Under the pieces are notes generated by a model. That model was not told where the DNA came from. It worked only from the letters and a program-made list of their open reading frames with translations, and did not search any database. Of a stretch of 64,000 nt of DNA, positions 53,132 to 62,646 are shown one piece after another. Position 1 is the stretch's first letter. Every line of letters begins with the position of its first letter. The stretch comes from Pseudomonas syringae (GTDB lineage Bacteria > Pseudomonadota > Gammaproteobacteria > Pseudomonadales > Pseudomonadaceae). Made by a program: the position numbers and the translations under genes. Where the stretch lies: contig NZ_WKEQ01000007.1 in assembly GCF_021605415.1 (NCBI RefSeq), positions 124,001 through 188,000 on the forward strand, written 5' to 3'.

Positions 53132-56100
53132 ATGAAAAAGTTCTTCAAAAAAGTCGGCGCCTTTCTGCGCAAGACGTGGGTCTGGACACTGCTGCTCGTA
53201 TTGTTCGTGGCGCTGCTGGTCTGGTTCGTCGGCCCGTTGCTGGCCGTCGATGACTACAAGTTCTGGGAGGGCTCGACCTCTCGTTTGCTGACCATTAGCG
53301 TGCTGTTCCTGATCTGGGGCCTGACCATGGTCTTCGTCAGCTGGCGCGCCGGTGTACGCAAAAAAGCGGTCGAGGAATCCGAGGACGGCCAGGATCGCAT
53401 CCGCCGTGACGAGAAAATCGATGAGGAACAACGGGAACTGAAGCTGCGTTTCAAGGACGCGCTGAAAACCCTGAAAACCTCAAGCCTTTATCGCGGCCGC
53501 AGCGAACGCTGGCGCAGTGATTTGCCGTGGTACCTGCTGATCGGTCCGCAGACGAGCGGCAAGACCAGTCTGCTGGATTTCTCCGGGCTGGAATTCCCGA
53601 TCAACAAGATTGACCGCAAGCTGACCCGCGACACCCTCGGCACTCGTCATTGCGACTGGTACTTCGCCGACCACGGTGTACTGATCGACACCGCCGGGCG
53701 TTACCTCACACAGCCGGACGCGGACGTCGACGGCAGCGCCTGGAACACCTTGCTGGAGTTGCTGCGCAAGCGTCGTCGCGGACGTCCGTTGAACGGCGTG
53801 CTAGTGACCATTCCGGTGGAAAGCCTGCTGGGCGATGACGAGCAAAACCTCGACACGCTGGCGCGCCAGGTGCGTGCGCGGTTGCAAGAGGTTCATCAGA
53901 AACTGCACGTCGACGTGCCGATTTATCTGGTGCTGAGCAAGGCTGACAAGCTGCTCGGTTTCGATGAATTCTTCGACCAGCTCACCCGCGAAGAAAGCGA
54001 TCAGGTGCTCGGTACCAGTTTCCGCAAGGATCAGGTCGGCACCGACGTGGCGGTGCTGCGCGGCGAATTCGAAGAGCTGCTGCGTCGTCTGAACAGCCAA
54101 GTGATCATGCGCATGCACCAGGAGCGCGATACCCAGCGCCGTGGTCGCATCCTCGATTTCCCGCATCAGCTGGGGCAGATCGGCGAGCGCCTGTGCCTGT
54201 TCGTCGACATGGCGTTCACCGGCAACCGCTACCAGCGTGCCAGCCAATTGCGCGGTTTTTACCTGACCAGCGCGCCGCACCTGATGCAGGAAATGGACGC
54301 TGACGCTGCCGCCATTGGCGCTAATCTGGGCGTCAACAGCGGCGTGCTGCCGACCCTGCGCAGCGGCCGTTCGCGGTTCATTCACCACTTGCTCAGCCGG
54401 GTGATTTTCCCCGAGGCCGATCTGGCCGGTCTGGACAAGCGCGAGCGCAGTCGCATTCATTGGGGCCAGCGTGCGCTGTACGTTGGCGCGCTGGGCGCAT
54501 TGGCGCTGTTCGGCATCTTGTGGGCGGGCGGTTTTTCGGCCAACTACGAGCGTCTGGAAAACCTCCGCTCGATGGCGCAGAACTGGACTCAGCAACGAAC
54601 GGCGCTGAGCCCGCGTGATGACGCGATGGGCGTGCTGAAAACCCTCGACACGAGCTACGCGGCGACGCAAGTGTTCCCGAACAAGGGCGACGTTGCGTAC
54701 CACGAGCGCATGGGTCTGTATCAAGGCGAAGACGTCAATCCAACGGTGAAAGACGCCTACGAACGCGAGCTGGAAACTCAGCTGTTGCCGCGTGTCGCGA
54801 CCCTGCTGGAAGGACAGATTCGCACCAACATGAAAGACCGCGAGCGCCTGCTCAACAGCCTGCGTGCGTACTTGATGCTGAACATGAAGGATCGTCGTGA
54901 CGCGGCGTGGCTCAAGGATTGGGTCGCCACTGACTGGTCGCTGCGCTACACCGGCAACACCGCCGTGCAAAACGGTTTGAACACCCACTTCGAACGTCTG
55001 CTGAAACAACCTTTCATCTATCCGCTGAACGACCAGTTGGTGGCCCAGGCTCGCCAGGTATTGCGCAGCGAATCACTGGCGAACGTGGTTTACCGCATGC
55101 TCCGCGAGCAGGCGCGCAACCTGCCGGAATATCGTTTCAGCCAACACCTCGGCCCGCAGGGTTCGTTGTTTGTCGGCACCGATTACGTGATTCCGGGCTT
55201 CTATACCCAACAGGGTTATCAACAGTATTTCTCGGTTCAGGGCACTGCACTGGTCACCGACATCCTGCGTGACAACTGGGTGCTGGGCGAAGGTTCGGGT
55301 ATCAGCGGCATGGACTTGCGTCGCTTGATGGTAGAGCTGGAACAACTGTATTTCCGCGACTACGCCAACTTCTGGAGCGAAGCCGTTGGCCAAGTGGCGC
55401 TGCCGCCGATCAACGATGCCGGTGAAGGCGCCGAGCAACTGGCGGGTCTGACTTCGGCTAACTCGCCATTGCTGCAACTGCTGGTGGAAGTGCGCGAGAA
55501 CACACGCTTCCAGGCCATGGCCGACAGCGCCGATGATGCCGCAGACGCGGCCGAGAAACTCGGCGAGAAGGGTGGCAAGCTCGGCAAACTCGCTGCGGCG
55601 GCGGCAGACAAAGCGGCTGACGTCGCGAAGAATCTGCCGGACACCGCGAAGAAATCCCTGCAACGTCGCTTCGAGCCGCTGCATCGTCTGTTGGACGACA
55701 ACAACGGCCCGGCCGCTGACCTGACCCCGGCACTCAACGCACTCAACGACCTGCAACTGCAACTGGCAAGCCTGGCCCGTGCCAGCGCACCGGAGCAGGC
55801 GGCTTACGAACTGGCGAAAACCCGCATGAGCGGCCAGCGTGATGCGCTGAGCAACTTGCGTAATGCGTCTGGTCGTCTGCCACGTCCGGTCAGCGTGTGG
55901 TTCAACGTACTGGCCGAAGACACCTGGCGCCTGGTGCTCAACGATGCTTACCAATACCTGAACGGCCGTTATCAGAACGAGCTGTACAGCGTGTATGGCA
56001 AGACCATCAACAAGCGCTATCCGTTCAGCGCGAGCAGCACCAGCGACGTGGCGATCAGCGACTTCCGCGACTTCTTCAAGGCGCAGGGCATCGTCGACCG

Positions 56101-56656
56101 CTTCTTCGACACGTACATGCGTCCGTTCGTCAGCGGCGATCCGGGCAGCTACCGCTTGCGCAGCGTCGACGGTCACAGCCTGCCGATCTCCAAGGTCTAT
56201 CTCGACCAGATGGCGTCGGCCCAAGTGATCCGCCAAAGCTTCTTCTCGGCCAACCCGGCCGAGCCGCAAGTGCAGTTCAAGCTGGAGCCGTACACCCTTG
56301 ACCCGGCCGTTAGCCGTTCCGAATTCAAGTTCGGCGATAAGACCATGGAATACCGTCATGGCCCGATCGTGCCGATGTCGTTCAAGTGGCCGACCGACGC
56401 CGAAGACGGGCGCACCAGCATCGTGATGGACAAGATGGCGGGGCGTCCGATCGGCATCGAGAAGAACTCCGGCCCGTGGTCGCTGTTCCGACTGTTCGAC
56501 CTGATGCAGACCGAATACCTGACCGGGCGTGACGTGCTGGTGCTGAAAGCCGACGTGGGCGGCCTGCGCGCCAACTACCTGCTGACCAGCCAACGCACGC
56601 CGAACCCGTTCGACATGGGCGTGCTGCGCACCTTCCGTATGCCGGTGCAGCTCTGA
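53132..56656 (+). CDS. tssM: T6SS inner-membrane protein TssM (IcmF)
   Basis: TssM is the large membrane-spanning core that binds TssJ across the periplasm. The ATG at 53132 gives 1174 residues; a GTG three bases earlier is possible. Two membrane helices occupy residues 15-70 and a third lies near 450 (ALYVGALGALALFGILWAGG). The cytoplasmic ATPase has an intact Walker A, GPQTSGKTSLL. The periplasmic part includes an Ala/Lys-rich segment near residues 795-840 (ADAAEKLGEKGGKLGKLAAA). The C-terminal TssJ-binding beta domain ends DMGVLRTFRMPVQL. The stop overlaps the phosphatase start. Confidence 0.97.
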   Translation: MKKFFKKVGAFLRKTWVWTLLLVLFVALLVWFVGPLLAVDDYKFWEGSTSRLLTISVLFLIWGLTMVFVSWRAGVRKKAVEESEDGQDRIRRDEKIDEEQRELKLRFKDALKTLKTSSLYRGRSERWRSDLPWYLLIGPQTSGKTSLLDFSGLEFPINKIDRKLTRDTLGTRHCDWYFADHGVLIDTAGRYLTQPDADVDGSAWNTLLELLRKRRRGRPLNGVLVTIPVESLLGDDEQNLDTLARQVRARLQEVHQKLHVDVPIYLVLSKADKLLGFDEFFDQLTREESDQVLGTSFRKDQVGTDVAVLRGEFEELLRRLNSQVIMRMHQERDTQRRGRILDFPHQLGQIGERLCLFVDMAFTGNRYQRASQLRGFYLTSAPHLMQEMDADAAAIGANLGVNSGVLPTLRSGRSRFIHHLLSRVIFPEADLAGLDKRERSRIHWGQRALYVGALGALALFGILWAGGFSANYERLENLRSMAQNWTQQRTALSPRDDAMGVLKTLDTSYAATQVFPNKGDVAYHERMGLYQGEDVNPTVKDAYERELETQLLPRVATLLEGQIRTNMKDRERLLNSLRAYLMLNMKDRRDAAWLKDWVATDWSLRYTGNTAVQNGLNTHFERLLKQPFIYPLNDQLVAQARQVLRSESLANVVYRMLREQARNLPEYRFSQHLGPQGSLFVGTDYVIPGFYTQQGYQQYFSVQGTALVTDILRDNWVLGEGSGISGMDLRRLMVELEQLYFRDYANFWSEAVGQVALPPINDAGEGAEQLAGLTSANSPLLQLLVEVRENTRFQAMADSADDAADAAEKLGEKGGKLGKLAAAAADKAADVAKNLPDTAKKSLQRRFEPLHRLLDDNNGPAADLTPALNALNDLQLQLASLARASAPEQAAYELAKTRMSGQRDALSNLRNASGRLPRPVSVWFNVLAEDTWRLVLNDAYQYLNGRYQNELYSVYGKTINKRYPFSASSTSDVAISDFRDFFKAQGIVDRFFDTYMRPFVSGDPGSYRLRSVDGHSLPISKVYLDQMASAQVIRQSFFSANPAEPQVQFKLEPYTLDPAVSRSEFKFGDKTMEYRHGPIVPMSFKWPTDAEDGRTSIVMDKMAGRPIGIEKNSGPWSLFRLFDLMQTEYLTGRDVLVLKADVGGLRANYLLTSQRTPNPFDMGVLRTFRMPVQL

Positions 56657-57384
56657 TGCTGGTTGCCAGTCCCTGGCGCAGCGCGGCGCGTACCGACCCG
56701 GGCAAGGTGCGGGCGCGCAACGAAGATGCTTTTCTCGACTGTCCACAGCAAGGGCTGTGGGTGGTCGCGGACGGCATGGGCGGTCATCAGGGTGGCGACA
56801 TCGCCAGCCAGTTGATCGTCGCCAGCCTGGCGGAGTTGCCGCAACACGACGATTTCGACGAGCGCCTCACCGCCATCCGCCAGTGCCTGCACTGGCTGAA
56901 CCGGCGCTTGGGGCAGGAGTTGACCGTCACTGCCGGCCGTCACGACAGCATCATGGGCAGTACCGTCGTGGCGCTGCTGGTGGAAGGCAATCGCGCGGCC
57001 TGCATCTGGGCCGGCGACAGCCGCTGCTATCTGTGGCGCGGCCAGCGGTTGTATCAACTGTCGAAGGATCATTCGTTGCAGCAACAACTGATCGATGAGC
57101 AGCAAATGAGCGCCGAACAGGCAGCGGCGCACCCGTCCGCCCAGGCGTTGACCCGGGCGGTCGGTGCGGCCGAGCAACTGACCCTGGATGTACTGGAACT
57201 GGAGGTGTATCCGGGCGATGCGTTTTTGCTCTGTAGCGATGGGCTGTATCACGGTTTGAGCAGCGATGCCCTCGGCAGCGCCCTGAGCCTGAGCGCGCCG
57301 CACGTGGCGCTGGAACGTCTGTTCGACGGCGCCCTGCGTGGCTCCGCCCGGGATAATTTGACCGCCGTGGTGATCCGCCAATGA
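56656..57384 (+). CDS. PP2C-type Ser/Thr phosphatase (PppA/Stp1-like)
   Basis: This phosphatase probably reverses the T6SS kinase signal on the FHA protein. It has 242 residues. PP2C metal motifs are complete: VRARNEDAFLD, VVADGMGGHQGGD, WAGDSRCYLWRG and LCSDGLYHG, ending in RDNLTAVVIR. The start overlaps tssM by TGATG, and the end overlaps the kinase gene by ATGA, so the set is translationally coupled. No membrane segment. In HSI-II the equivalent is stp1. Confidence 0.95.
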   Translation: MLVASPWRSAARTDPGKVRARNEDAFLDCPQQGLWVVADGMGGHQGGDIASQLIVASLAELPQHDDFDERLTAIRQCLHWLNRRLGQELTVTAGRHDSIMGSTVVALLVEGNRAACIWAGDSRCYLWRGQRLYQLSKDHSLQQQLIDEQQMSAEQAAAHPSAQALTRAVGAAEQLTLDVLELEVYPGDAFLLCSDGLYHGLSSDALGSALSLSAPHVALERLFDGALRGSARDNLTAVVIRQ

Positions 57385-58397
57385 GTGAATTCGAGTCGCC
57401 AGTCGACGACCTGCTGATCAGCGAAGAGCAGGCCAACAACCTGACCTACTTCGCCTTCGCCAAGTCGTTGAACGGCATACCGAACGACGCCGAACCTGTG
57501 CTGGCCCCGACCAAGACGAGCATGGGTGAACTGCCGGACGTTCTGGCCGGCCGCTATCGCCTCGAGCGTCTGCTCGGGGCCGGTGGCATGGGCGCGGTTT
57601 ACCGGGCACGGGATCTGTTGCACGAACAGTTCGGCGACCCCGACCCTTACGTTGCGCTGAAAATCCTCAGCGAAGAATTTGCCGAGTCGCCGGACGCCAG
57701 TGCCTTGCTCTACGGCGAGTTCGCCCTGACCCGACGCCTGCGCCACGACAACGTGCTGCATCCGTACACGTTTGAAGTGGACACTGATTGCCAGCGGGCC
57801 TTCATCACCATGGAACTCATGCGTGGCCTGACCCTGGACAAATTACTCTGCGAGCGGCCATTGGGCCTGCCGTGGAAAGAGCTGCGCGACATCGTACTGC
57901 CGCTGCTTGACGCGCTGGCCTACGCCCACGCGCGCGGCGTGCTGCACGGTGACATGAAACCGAGCAACGTCATGCTCAGCGAAGAAGGCCTGCGCCTCTT
58001 CGACTTCGGCCTCGGTCAAGCGGAGGAGGGCATCCTGCCCGGCCTGCCGCACCTGAGCCGCGAGCGTTTCAACGCCTGGACACCGGGCTACGCCGCCCCC
58101 GAACTGCTTGAGGGCCAACCGTTGTCGGCCAGCGCGGACGTATACGGCGTGGCCTGCGTGATCTACGAACTGGCGGGCGGCAAACACCCGTTCCGCCGCT
58201 TGCCATCGACCGAGGCGCGCGACGCGCAGCTCGAACGCGAACTGCACGCACCCCGAAATCTGCCGAAGCACTGCTGGCCAGCCCTGCGTAAAGCGCTGGC
58301 CTTCGATCCGGCGCACCGCACCATCACGGCCGCCCAGTTGTTAGAAGCAATGAGCGCCTCATCGTCCTGGCTGCAACGTCTGCGACTTCGGGCCTAA
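57381..58397 (+). CDS. Ser/Thr protein kinase (PpkA/Stk1-like)
   Basis: This is a 338-residue kinase. The catalytic domain (about 50-290) has the glycine loop LLGAGGMGAVYRARD, the catalytic Lys in VALKIL, the loop HGDMKPSNVML (a GD in place of the usual RD) and the DFG motif in LFDFGLGQ, then APELL. There is no C-terminal membrane helix or sensor domain, so it is a short cytoplasmic form like Stk1 rather than the membrane PpkA of HSI-I. It presumably phosphorylates the FHA protein to switch on firing. The start overlaps the phosphatase gene by ATGA. Confidence 0.94.
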   Translation: MSEFESPVDDLLISEEQANNLTYFAFAKSLNGIPNDAEPVLAPTKTSMGELPDVLAGRYRLERLLGAGGMGAVYRARDLLHEQFGDPDPYVALKILSEEFAESPDASALLYGEFALTRRLRHDNVLHPYTFEVDTDCQRAFITMELMRGLTLDKLLCERPLGLPWKELRDIVLPLLDALAYAHARGVLHGDMKPSNVMLSEEGLRLFDFGLGQAEEGILPGLPHLSRERFNAWTPGYAAPELLEGQPLSASADVYGVACVIYELAGGKHPFRRLPSTEARDAQLERELHAPRNLPKHCWPALRKALAFDPAHRTITAAQLLEAMSASSSWLQRLRLRA

Positions 58398-58425
58398 CGG
58401 ATGACATTCGAACAGGGAGCACACA

Positions 58426-60861
58426 ATGTTCAACTCAGCTAACGAAACGCACTTCAGCCTGACGGTGGAAGACTATGCGGGCGACCTGCAAGTGCTGTCG
58501 TTCACCGGCACCGAAGGCATCAACCAGCCGTTTCGCTTCGACCTCGAACTGGTCAGCGAAAACCCTGATCTGGACCTTGAGCAGCTGCTGCACAAGCAGG
58601 CTTTCCTCGCGTTCGATCCGCAGGGTTCGGGCATCCACGGCCAGATCTACCGCGTCGCCCAGGGCGATGCGGGCAAGCGCCTGACCCGCTACAAAGTCTC
58701 GCTGGTGCCACAACTGCAATACCTGCATCACCGCACCAACCAACGCATCTACCAGCAGATGTCGGCGCCGAAAATCATCGCGCTGATCCTCGAAGAACAC
58801 GGCATCAAGGGCAACGCCTACAGCTTCCAGCTGAGCCAGCCGTGCCCGGATCGCGACTACTGCGTGCAGTACGACGAAACCGACCTGCACTTCGTCCAGC
58901 GCTTGTGCGAAGAAGAAGGCATTCACTACCACTTCCAGCACAGCGAAAAAGCCCACCTGCTGGTGTTCGGCGACGACCAGACCGTGTTCCCGAAACTCGG
59001 CCAGCCAACCGCCTACGTGCAAGGCAGCGGCATGGTCGCTGACGAACCGGTGATCAAAGGCTTCAAACTGCGCCTGGAAACCCGCACCGGCCGCGTCACG
59101 CGCCGCGACTACGACTTCGAAAAACCGCGCCTGCAAATGGAAGCGGCGTACAAACCTGAAGGCGAAAGCACTGAACCGGATCTCGAAGACTACGACTACC
59201 CCGGCCGCTTCATCGACCGCGCGCGCGGCAAATTCCTCAGCCAGCGCGCCCTCGAACGCCATCGCGCCGACTACCGTCAGGCCGAAGGTCGTGGCGACCA
59301 GACCAAACTGGTCAGCGGCCACTTTATGGAAATGTCCGACCACCCGCGCACCGAGTGGAACGACCTCTGGCTGCTCACCGAAATCTTCCACGAAGGCAAA
59401 CAGCCACAAGTCCTCGAAGAGAACGTGACCAGCGACACCACCGACAACAAAGACGACTTCCACCAGGGCTACCGCAACCGCTTCCTCGCGACCCCGTGGG
59501 ACGTTTTCTACCGCCCGGCCCTCGAACATCCGAAACCCCGCGTGCTCGGCAGCCAGACCGCCCACGTCACCGGCCCGAAAGGCGAAGAAATCCACTGCGA
59601 CCAATACGGCCGCATCAAAGTGCAATTTCACTGGGACCGCGAAGGCCTCGCCGACGACAAAACCAGCTGCTGGATGCGCGTCTCCAGCTCCTGGGCGGGC
59701 GACCGCTACGGAGCGATCAGCATCCCGCGCATCGGCATGGAAGTTCTCGTCACCTTCCTCGAAGGCGACCCCGACCAGCCCCTCGTCACCGGTTGCCTGT
59801 ACCACAAGGAAAACCCGGTGCCCTACGAACTGCCGGCGAACAAGACCCGGAGCGTCTTCAAAACCCTCAGCTCGCCGGGGGGCGGTGGTTATAACGAACT
59901 GCGCATTGAAGACAAGAAAGGTGCGGAGCAGATCTACATCCATGCGCAGCGCAACTGGGATGAAAACGTTGAGCATGACCAGAAGATTCGGGTTGGTAAT
60001 GAACGTCACGACACGGTGGTTAAGAACAGCTACACCGAGCTCAAGGCCGAAGAACACCGCACCACGATTGCCGACCGCAAAATAGAAACGCGGATGGACG
60101 ATCACCTGACGATTGGGCAGAACCAGCATGTGAAGTTGGGTACGGCTCAGCTCACCAGTGTAGGGAAAGAGATACACCTCAAGGCTGGGGACAAGATTGT
60201 TATTGAAGCGGGGACGGAGCTGACCATTCTTGGGGGTGGGAGCTTTATCAAGCTGGATGGCGGTGGTGTGACGGTGGTTGGGCCGGTGGTGAAGATCAAT
60301 GCTGGTGGTTCGGCGGGGAGTGGGACCGGGATCGGGATTAAGCCGCCGGTGCTGCCGGGGGCGGCGGATAAGGATAAGGCGGGGAGTTTGATGGATCAGG
60401 CGTTGTTGAATGCGTCGGCATCTACTCCGCCAGCATCGGAGAAAAAGAGCTTCCGTATTCAGATGAAACGTCCCTATGACAAAAAAGGTATTGCTGGACA
60501 GCCCTATACGCTGGAAGTGGATGGAGTGACCTACAAAGGCACAACTTCTAGTGAAGGGTTTGTTGACCAGCCAGTTCCGCCCGATGCGAAGAAGGGCAAG
60601 CTTACTTTTTATCCTTTTGGCGCAGAATCTCAGCCATGGGTATGGGAGTTGGACTTGAAAGCTCAGTCGGAAGCCTCGGACGTGAAAGGGTTTCAGTCCC
60701 GCCTTAAAAATCTTGGGTTCTATGATGGGAAAATCGACGGTGAAAATGGCCCGAAAACGAAGCATGCCACCCGTTGTTTCCACCGTTCTTGTGAGTTGGC
60801 AGACAAAGATTATCTTTCTTCCAGCGATATTAAGCGTCTCGAAGAACAGCATACTGCATAA
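58426..60861 (+). CDS. vgrG: VgrG with C-terminal beta module and peptidoglycan-binding-like tail
   Basis: This is an 811-residue VgrG, longer than the lipase-linked one (655). Residues 1 to about 620 form the standard gp27/gp5 spike with the needle (RVSSSWAGDRYGAISIPRIG and DGGGVTVVGPVVKINAGGSA). From about 675 a small beta module follows (GQPYTLEVDGVTYKGTTSSE). Around 750-800 lies a peptidoglycan-binding-like segment (FQSRLKNLGFYDGKIDGENG). DNA becomes AT-richer from about 60430, where the tail begins, so the tail looks added together with the next genes. Transthyretin-like tails on other VgrGs recruit effectors. GGGAG precedes the ATG. Confidence 0.93.
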   Translation: MFNSANETHFSLTVEDYAGDLQVLSFTGTEGINQPFRFDLELVSENPDLDLEQLLHKQAFLAFDPQGSGIHGQIYRVAQGDAGKRLTRYKVSLVPQLQYLHHRTNQRIYQQMSAPKIIALILEEHGIKGNAYSFQLSQPCPDRDYCVQYDETDLHFVQRLCEEEGIHYHFQHSEKAHLLVFGDDQTVFPKLGQPTAYVQGSGMVADEPVIKGFKLRLETRTGRVTRRDYDFEKPRLQMEAAYKPEGESTEPDLEDYDYPGRFIDRARGKFLSQRALERHRADYRQAEGRGDQTKLVSGHFMEMSDHPRTEWNDLWLLTEIFHEGKQPQVLEENVTSDTTDNKDDFHQGYRNRFLATPWDVFYRPALEHPKPRVLGSQTAHVTGPKGEEIHCDQYGRIKVQFHWDREGLADDKTSCWMRVSSSWAGDRYGAISIPRIGMEVLVTFLEGDPDQPLVTGCLYHKENPVPYELPANKTRSVFKTLSSPGGGGYNELRIEDKKGAEQIYIHAQRNWDENVEHDQKIRVGNERHDTVVKNSYTELKAEEHRTTIADRKIETRMDDHLTIGQNQHVKLGTAQLTSVGKEIHLKAGDKIVIEAGTELTILGGGSFIKLDGGGVTVVGPVVKINAGGSAGSGTGIGIKPPVLPGAADKDKAGSLMDQALLNASASTPPASEKKSFRIQMKRPYDKKGIAGQPYTLEVDGVTYKGTTSSEGFVDQPVPPDAKKGKLTFYPFGAESQPWVWELDLKAQSEASDVKGFQSRLKNLGFYDGKIDGENGPKTKHATRCFHRSCELADKDYLSSSDIKRLEEQHTA

Positions 60862-60872
60862 GGGAATGAGCA

Positions 60873-62645
60873 ATGATTTACGGTAATTTTGATCTCCGTA
60901 AAAAGGATCATGACGGAAAACCTGCGCAGAACACACCTCCACGTTGGGGAGGTGTTGATAACCCACCAGTTGCTATTACTAATGCTGAAACAGCTGGTGC
61001 AGCTTCGGGGAATAGCGCGGCCTTAGCAGTGCCAGAGCATGTAAGAAAGCTTCAGGAGGACTTGATTGGTCTAGGATTCTCTGTACTAGGCAAACCTACT
61101 GGGGAGTTTGATACTAGGACCGAGTGGGCCGTTCGAGAATTTCAGATATATGCTTCAATGGCACAGGTTGCATGTGTTAGAGCTGAAAAAAAGGGGCAGC
61201 TGCTGCTAGATCAGGCTGGTTCCCCCGTGCGGATAAATAACTTGGATGTTTACTATGACGGCTCGGCGGGTGTTGTAGCCAAAGCTGGAAAAGCTCCGGT
61301 TGTTAGCGGGTCAACTGTAGGTCCTGTAACTTATTATGTTGATAGTCTTCAGTCTATAGCTAACTCTGCAAAGTATGTTGGTCCTGTAAGCGGTGTCGTG
61401 AATGAAAAGACCAGAGTGGCGATAGAATACTGGCTCGATAACAACTATCGGTGTCCAGTTGTTTTTGAAGCTTGGAAGATAACAGCTGGAAATAGGACCG
61501 AGTTGGCTCAAAAGGGTTGTAATATTTGGGCTCATGATAGTTTTACTGAGGGCGGCCCAAGAGTTGTGTTCAGGGATTTCAGTAGTTACTTTGCGTTTCC
61601 AGATGGCCGTGCTCAAACAGAATATCATGCAGTTGGTTACTACCAGACCGGAACCTATGGTGGACCTAATGCGGGGAAAACGCATAGTTGGTCCTCCCAG
61701 ACTGAAATGACAGTTGAGAAAATAACCGGTGCCCCCGCTAACCCAGCGCAACTAAATAGTCCAGCTCTTTCAACATATCGGACGATAAGGGTGGTTGCGG
61801 AAGCAGAATGTTTTGGTCGATTTGACGTACTAAACGCTTGGGATAATGCTCTTATTTCTGGCGGGCCTTGCCATTGGACTATGGGGCTATATTCATCAAA
61901 TCCAAATATAAATGCATATGGGAAAGGTGAGCTTCCTGGATTTATGGCCTACCTGAATAATCGTGAGCCTGAAATTTTTAAAAAGGTTTTTAGTAATTTT
62001 GGTTTATATCCAACGAAGGCATGGAATAGTCCGGGTTTGTATAACGAAGATCTAATGACCTATGCGGCTTGGGTCAAACTCGCAAATGATAGTTACGCTG
62101 TTTCGCAAGCAACTCATTCCGACAGTGAGTTCACAGAATTAGGCGACTCGAAAGACGAGGCGCATTATCTGAAAACGTGGCATTGGTTTTATCGATTGAG
62201 TATGGCTGCGCGCACAATGCCTGGGTATAGAGCAGCAATGTGGTCTATGGCCAAACTAAGACTAAGGGAAATACTGACTGACCCGATTAGCTTCAGTGTT
62301 GGCGGTGTGGTCGTCAATAGTACTATAGGGACTATCTATACCTCGGAGAAGGCAGTGGCCATACTTTTGCGTTGGCATGTTTGGCGACCTTCACACATCG
62401 TTGGTGTACCACAATACAATCAGCTTCGCCATGTCCTTCAAAACACGATAAACACGTCGGGAGGGGTGAATTGGCAACTCCCGATTGCTAGCTGGGGGGC
62501 GGCACATGAGTCGGCACTGACAACAAAATTATTTAATGCTTTAGAAGCGTTGAATGATTCGATCACTGGAGCCATAGTTTATGGTTCCGGTCAAGTTCAA
62601 GGTGCCGTTAGGACTGGTCGTCACACATTCATTATGGAGAATTGA
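60873..62645 (+). CDS. Probable peptidoglycan-targeting T6SS effector
   Basis: This is a 590-residue protein with no signal peptide. The first 50 residues are Pro/Ala-rich. A peptidoglycan-binding domain lies near 55-100 (KLQEDLIGLGFSVLGKPTGE). The large C-terminal region contains VVAEAECFGRFDVLNAWDNA followed by LISGGPCHW. Its Glu310/Glu312 and Asp324 resemble the acidic residues around an active site in lysozyme-like hydrolases. That match is weak and made by eye. It lies 11 nt after vgrG and 1 nt before a secreted small protein, the effector/immunity arrangement. AT-rich code suggests acquisition. A wall-degrading toxin is the best guess; the exact fold is unknown. Confidence 0.7.
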   Translation: MIYGNFDLRKKDHDGKPAQNTPPRWGGVDNPPVAITNAETAGAASGNSAALAVPEHVRKLQEDLIGLGFSVLGKPTGEFDTRTEWAVREFQIYASMAQVACVRAEKKGQLLLDQAGSPVRINNLDVYYDGSAGVVAKAGKAPVVSGSTVGPVTYYVDSLQSIANSAKYVGPVSGVVNEKTRVAIEYWLDNNYRCPVVFEAWKITAGNRTELAQKGCNIWAHDSFTEGGPRVVFRDFSSYFAFPDGRAQTEYHAVGYYQTGTYGGPNAGKTHSWSSQTEMTVEKITGAPANPAQLNSPALSTYRTIRVVAEAECFGRFDVLNAWDNALISGGPCHWTMGLYSSNPNINAYGKGELPGFMAYLNNREPEIFKKVFSNFGLYPTKAWNSPGLYNEDLMTYAAWVKLANDSYAVSQATHSDSEFTELGDSKDEAHYLKTWHWFYRLSMAARTMPGYRAAMWSMAKLRLREILTDPISFSVGGVVVNSTIGTIYTSEKAVAILLRWHVWRPSHIVGVPQYNQLRHVLQNTINTSGGVNWQLPIASWGAAHESALTTKLFNALEALNDSITGAIVYGSGQVQGAVRTGRHTFIMEN

Positions 62646-62646
62646 T

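Noticed and set aside
58800-59900. Second gene overlapping vgrG in the plus direction (59355-59894)
   Set aside because: Its Arg/Pro-rich translation is a frame-shifted shadow of the vgrG code.
58435-60966. 843-codon open frame antisense to the second vgrG
   Set aside because: The sense frame is an unmistakable VgrG; the antisense frame is low-complexity Phe/Val/Ala-rich and has no ribosome site.
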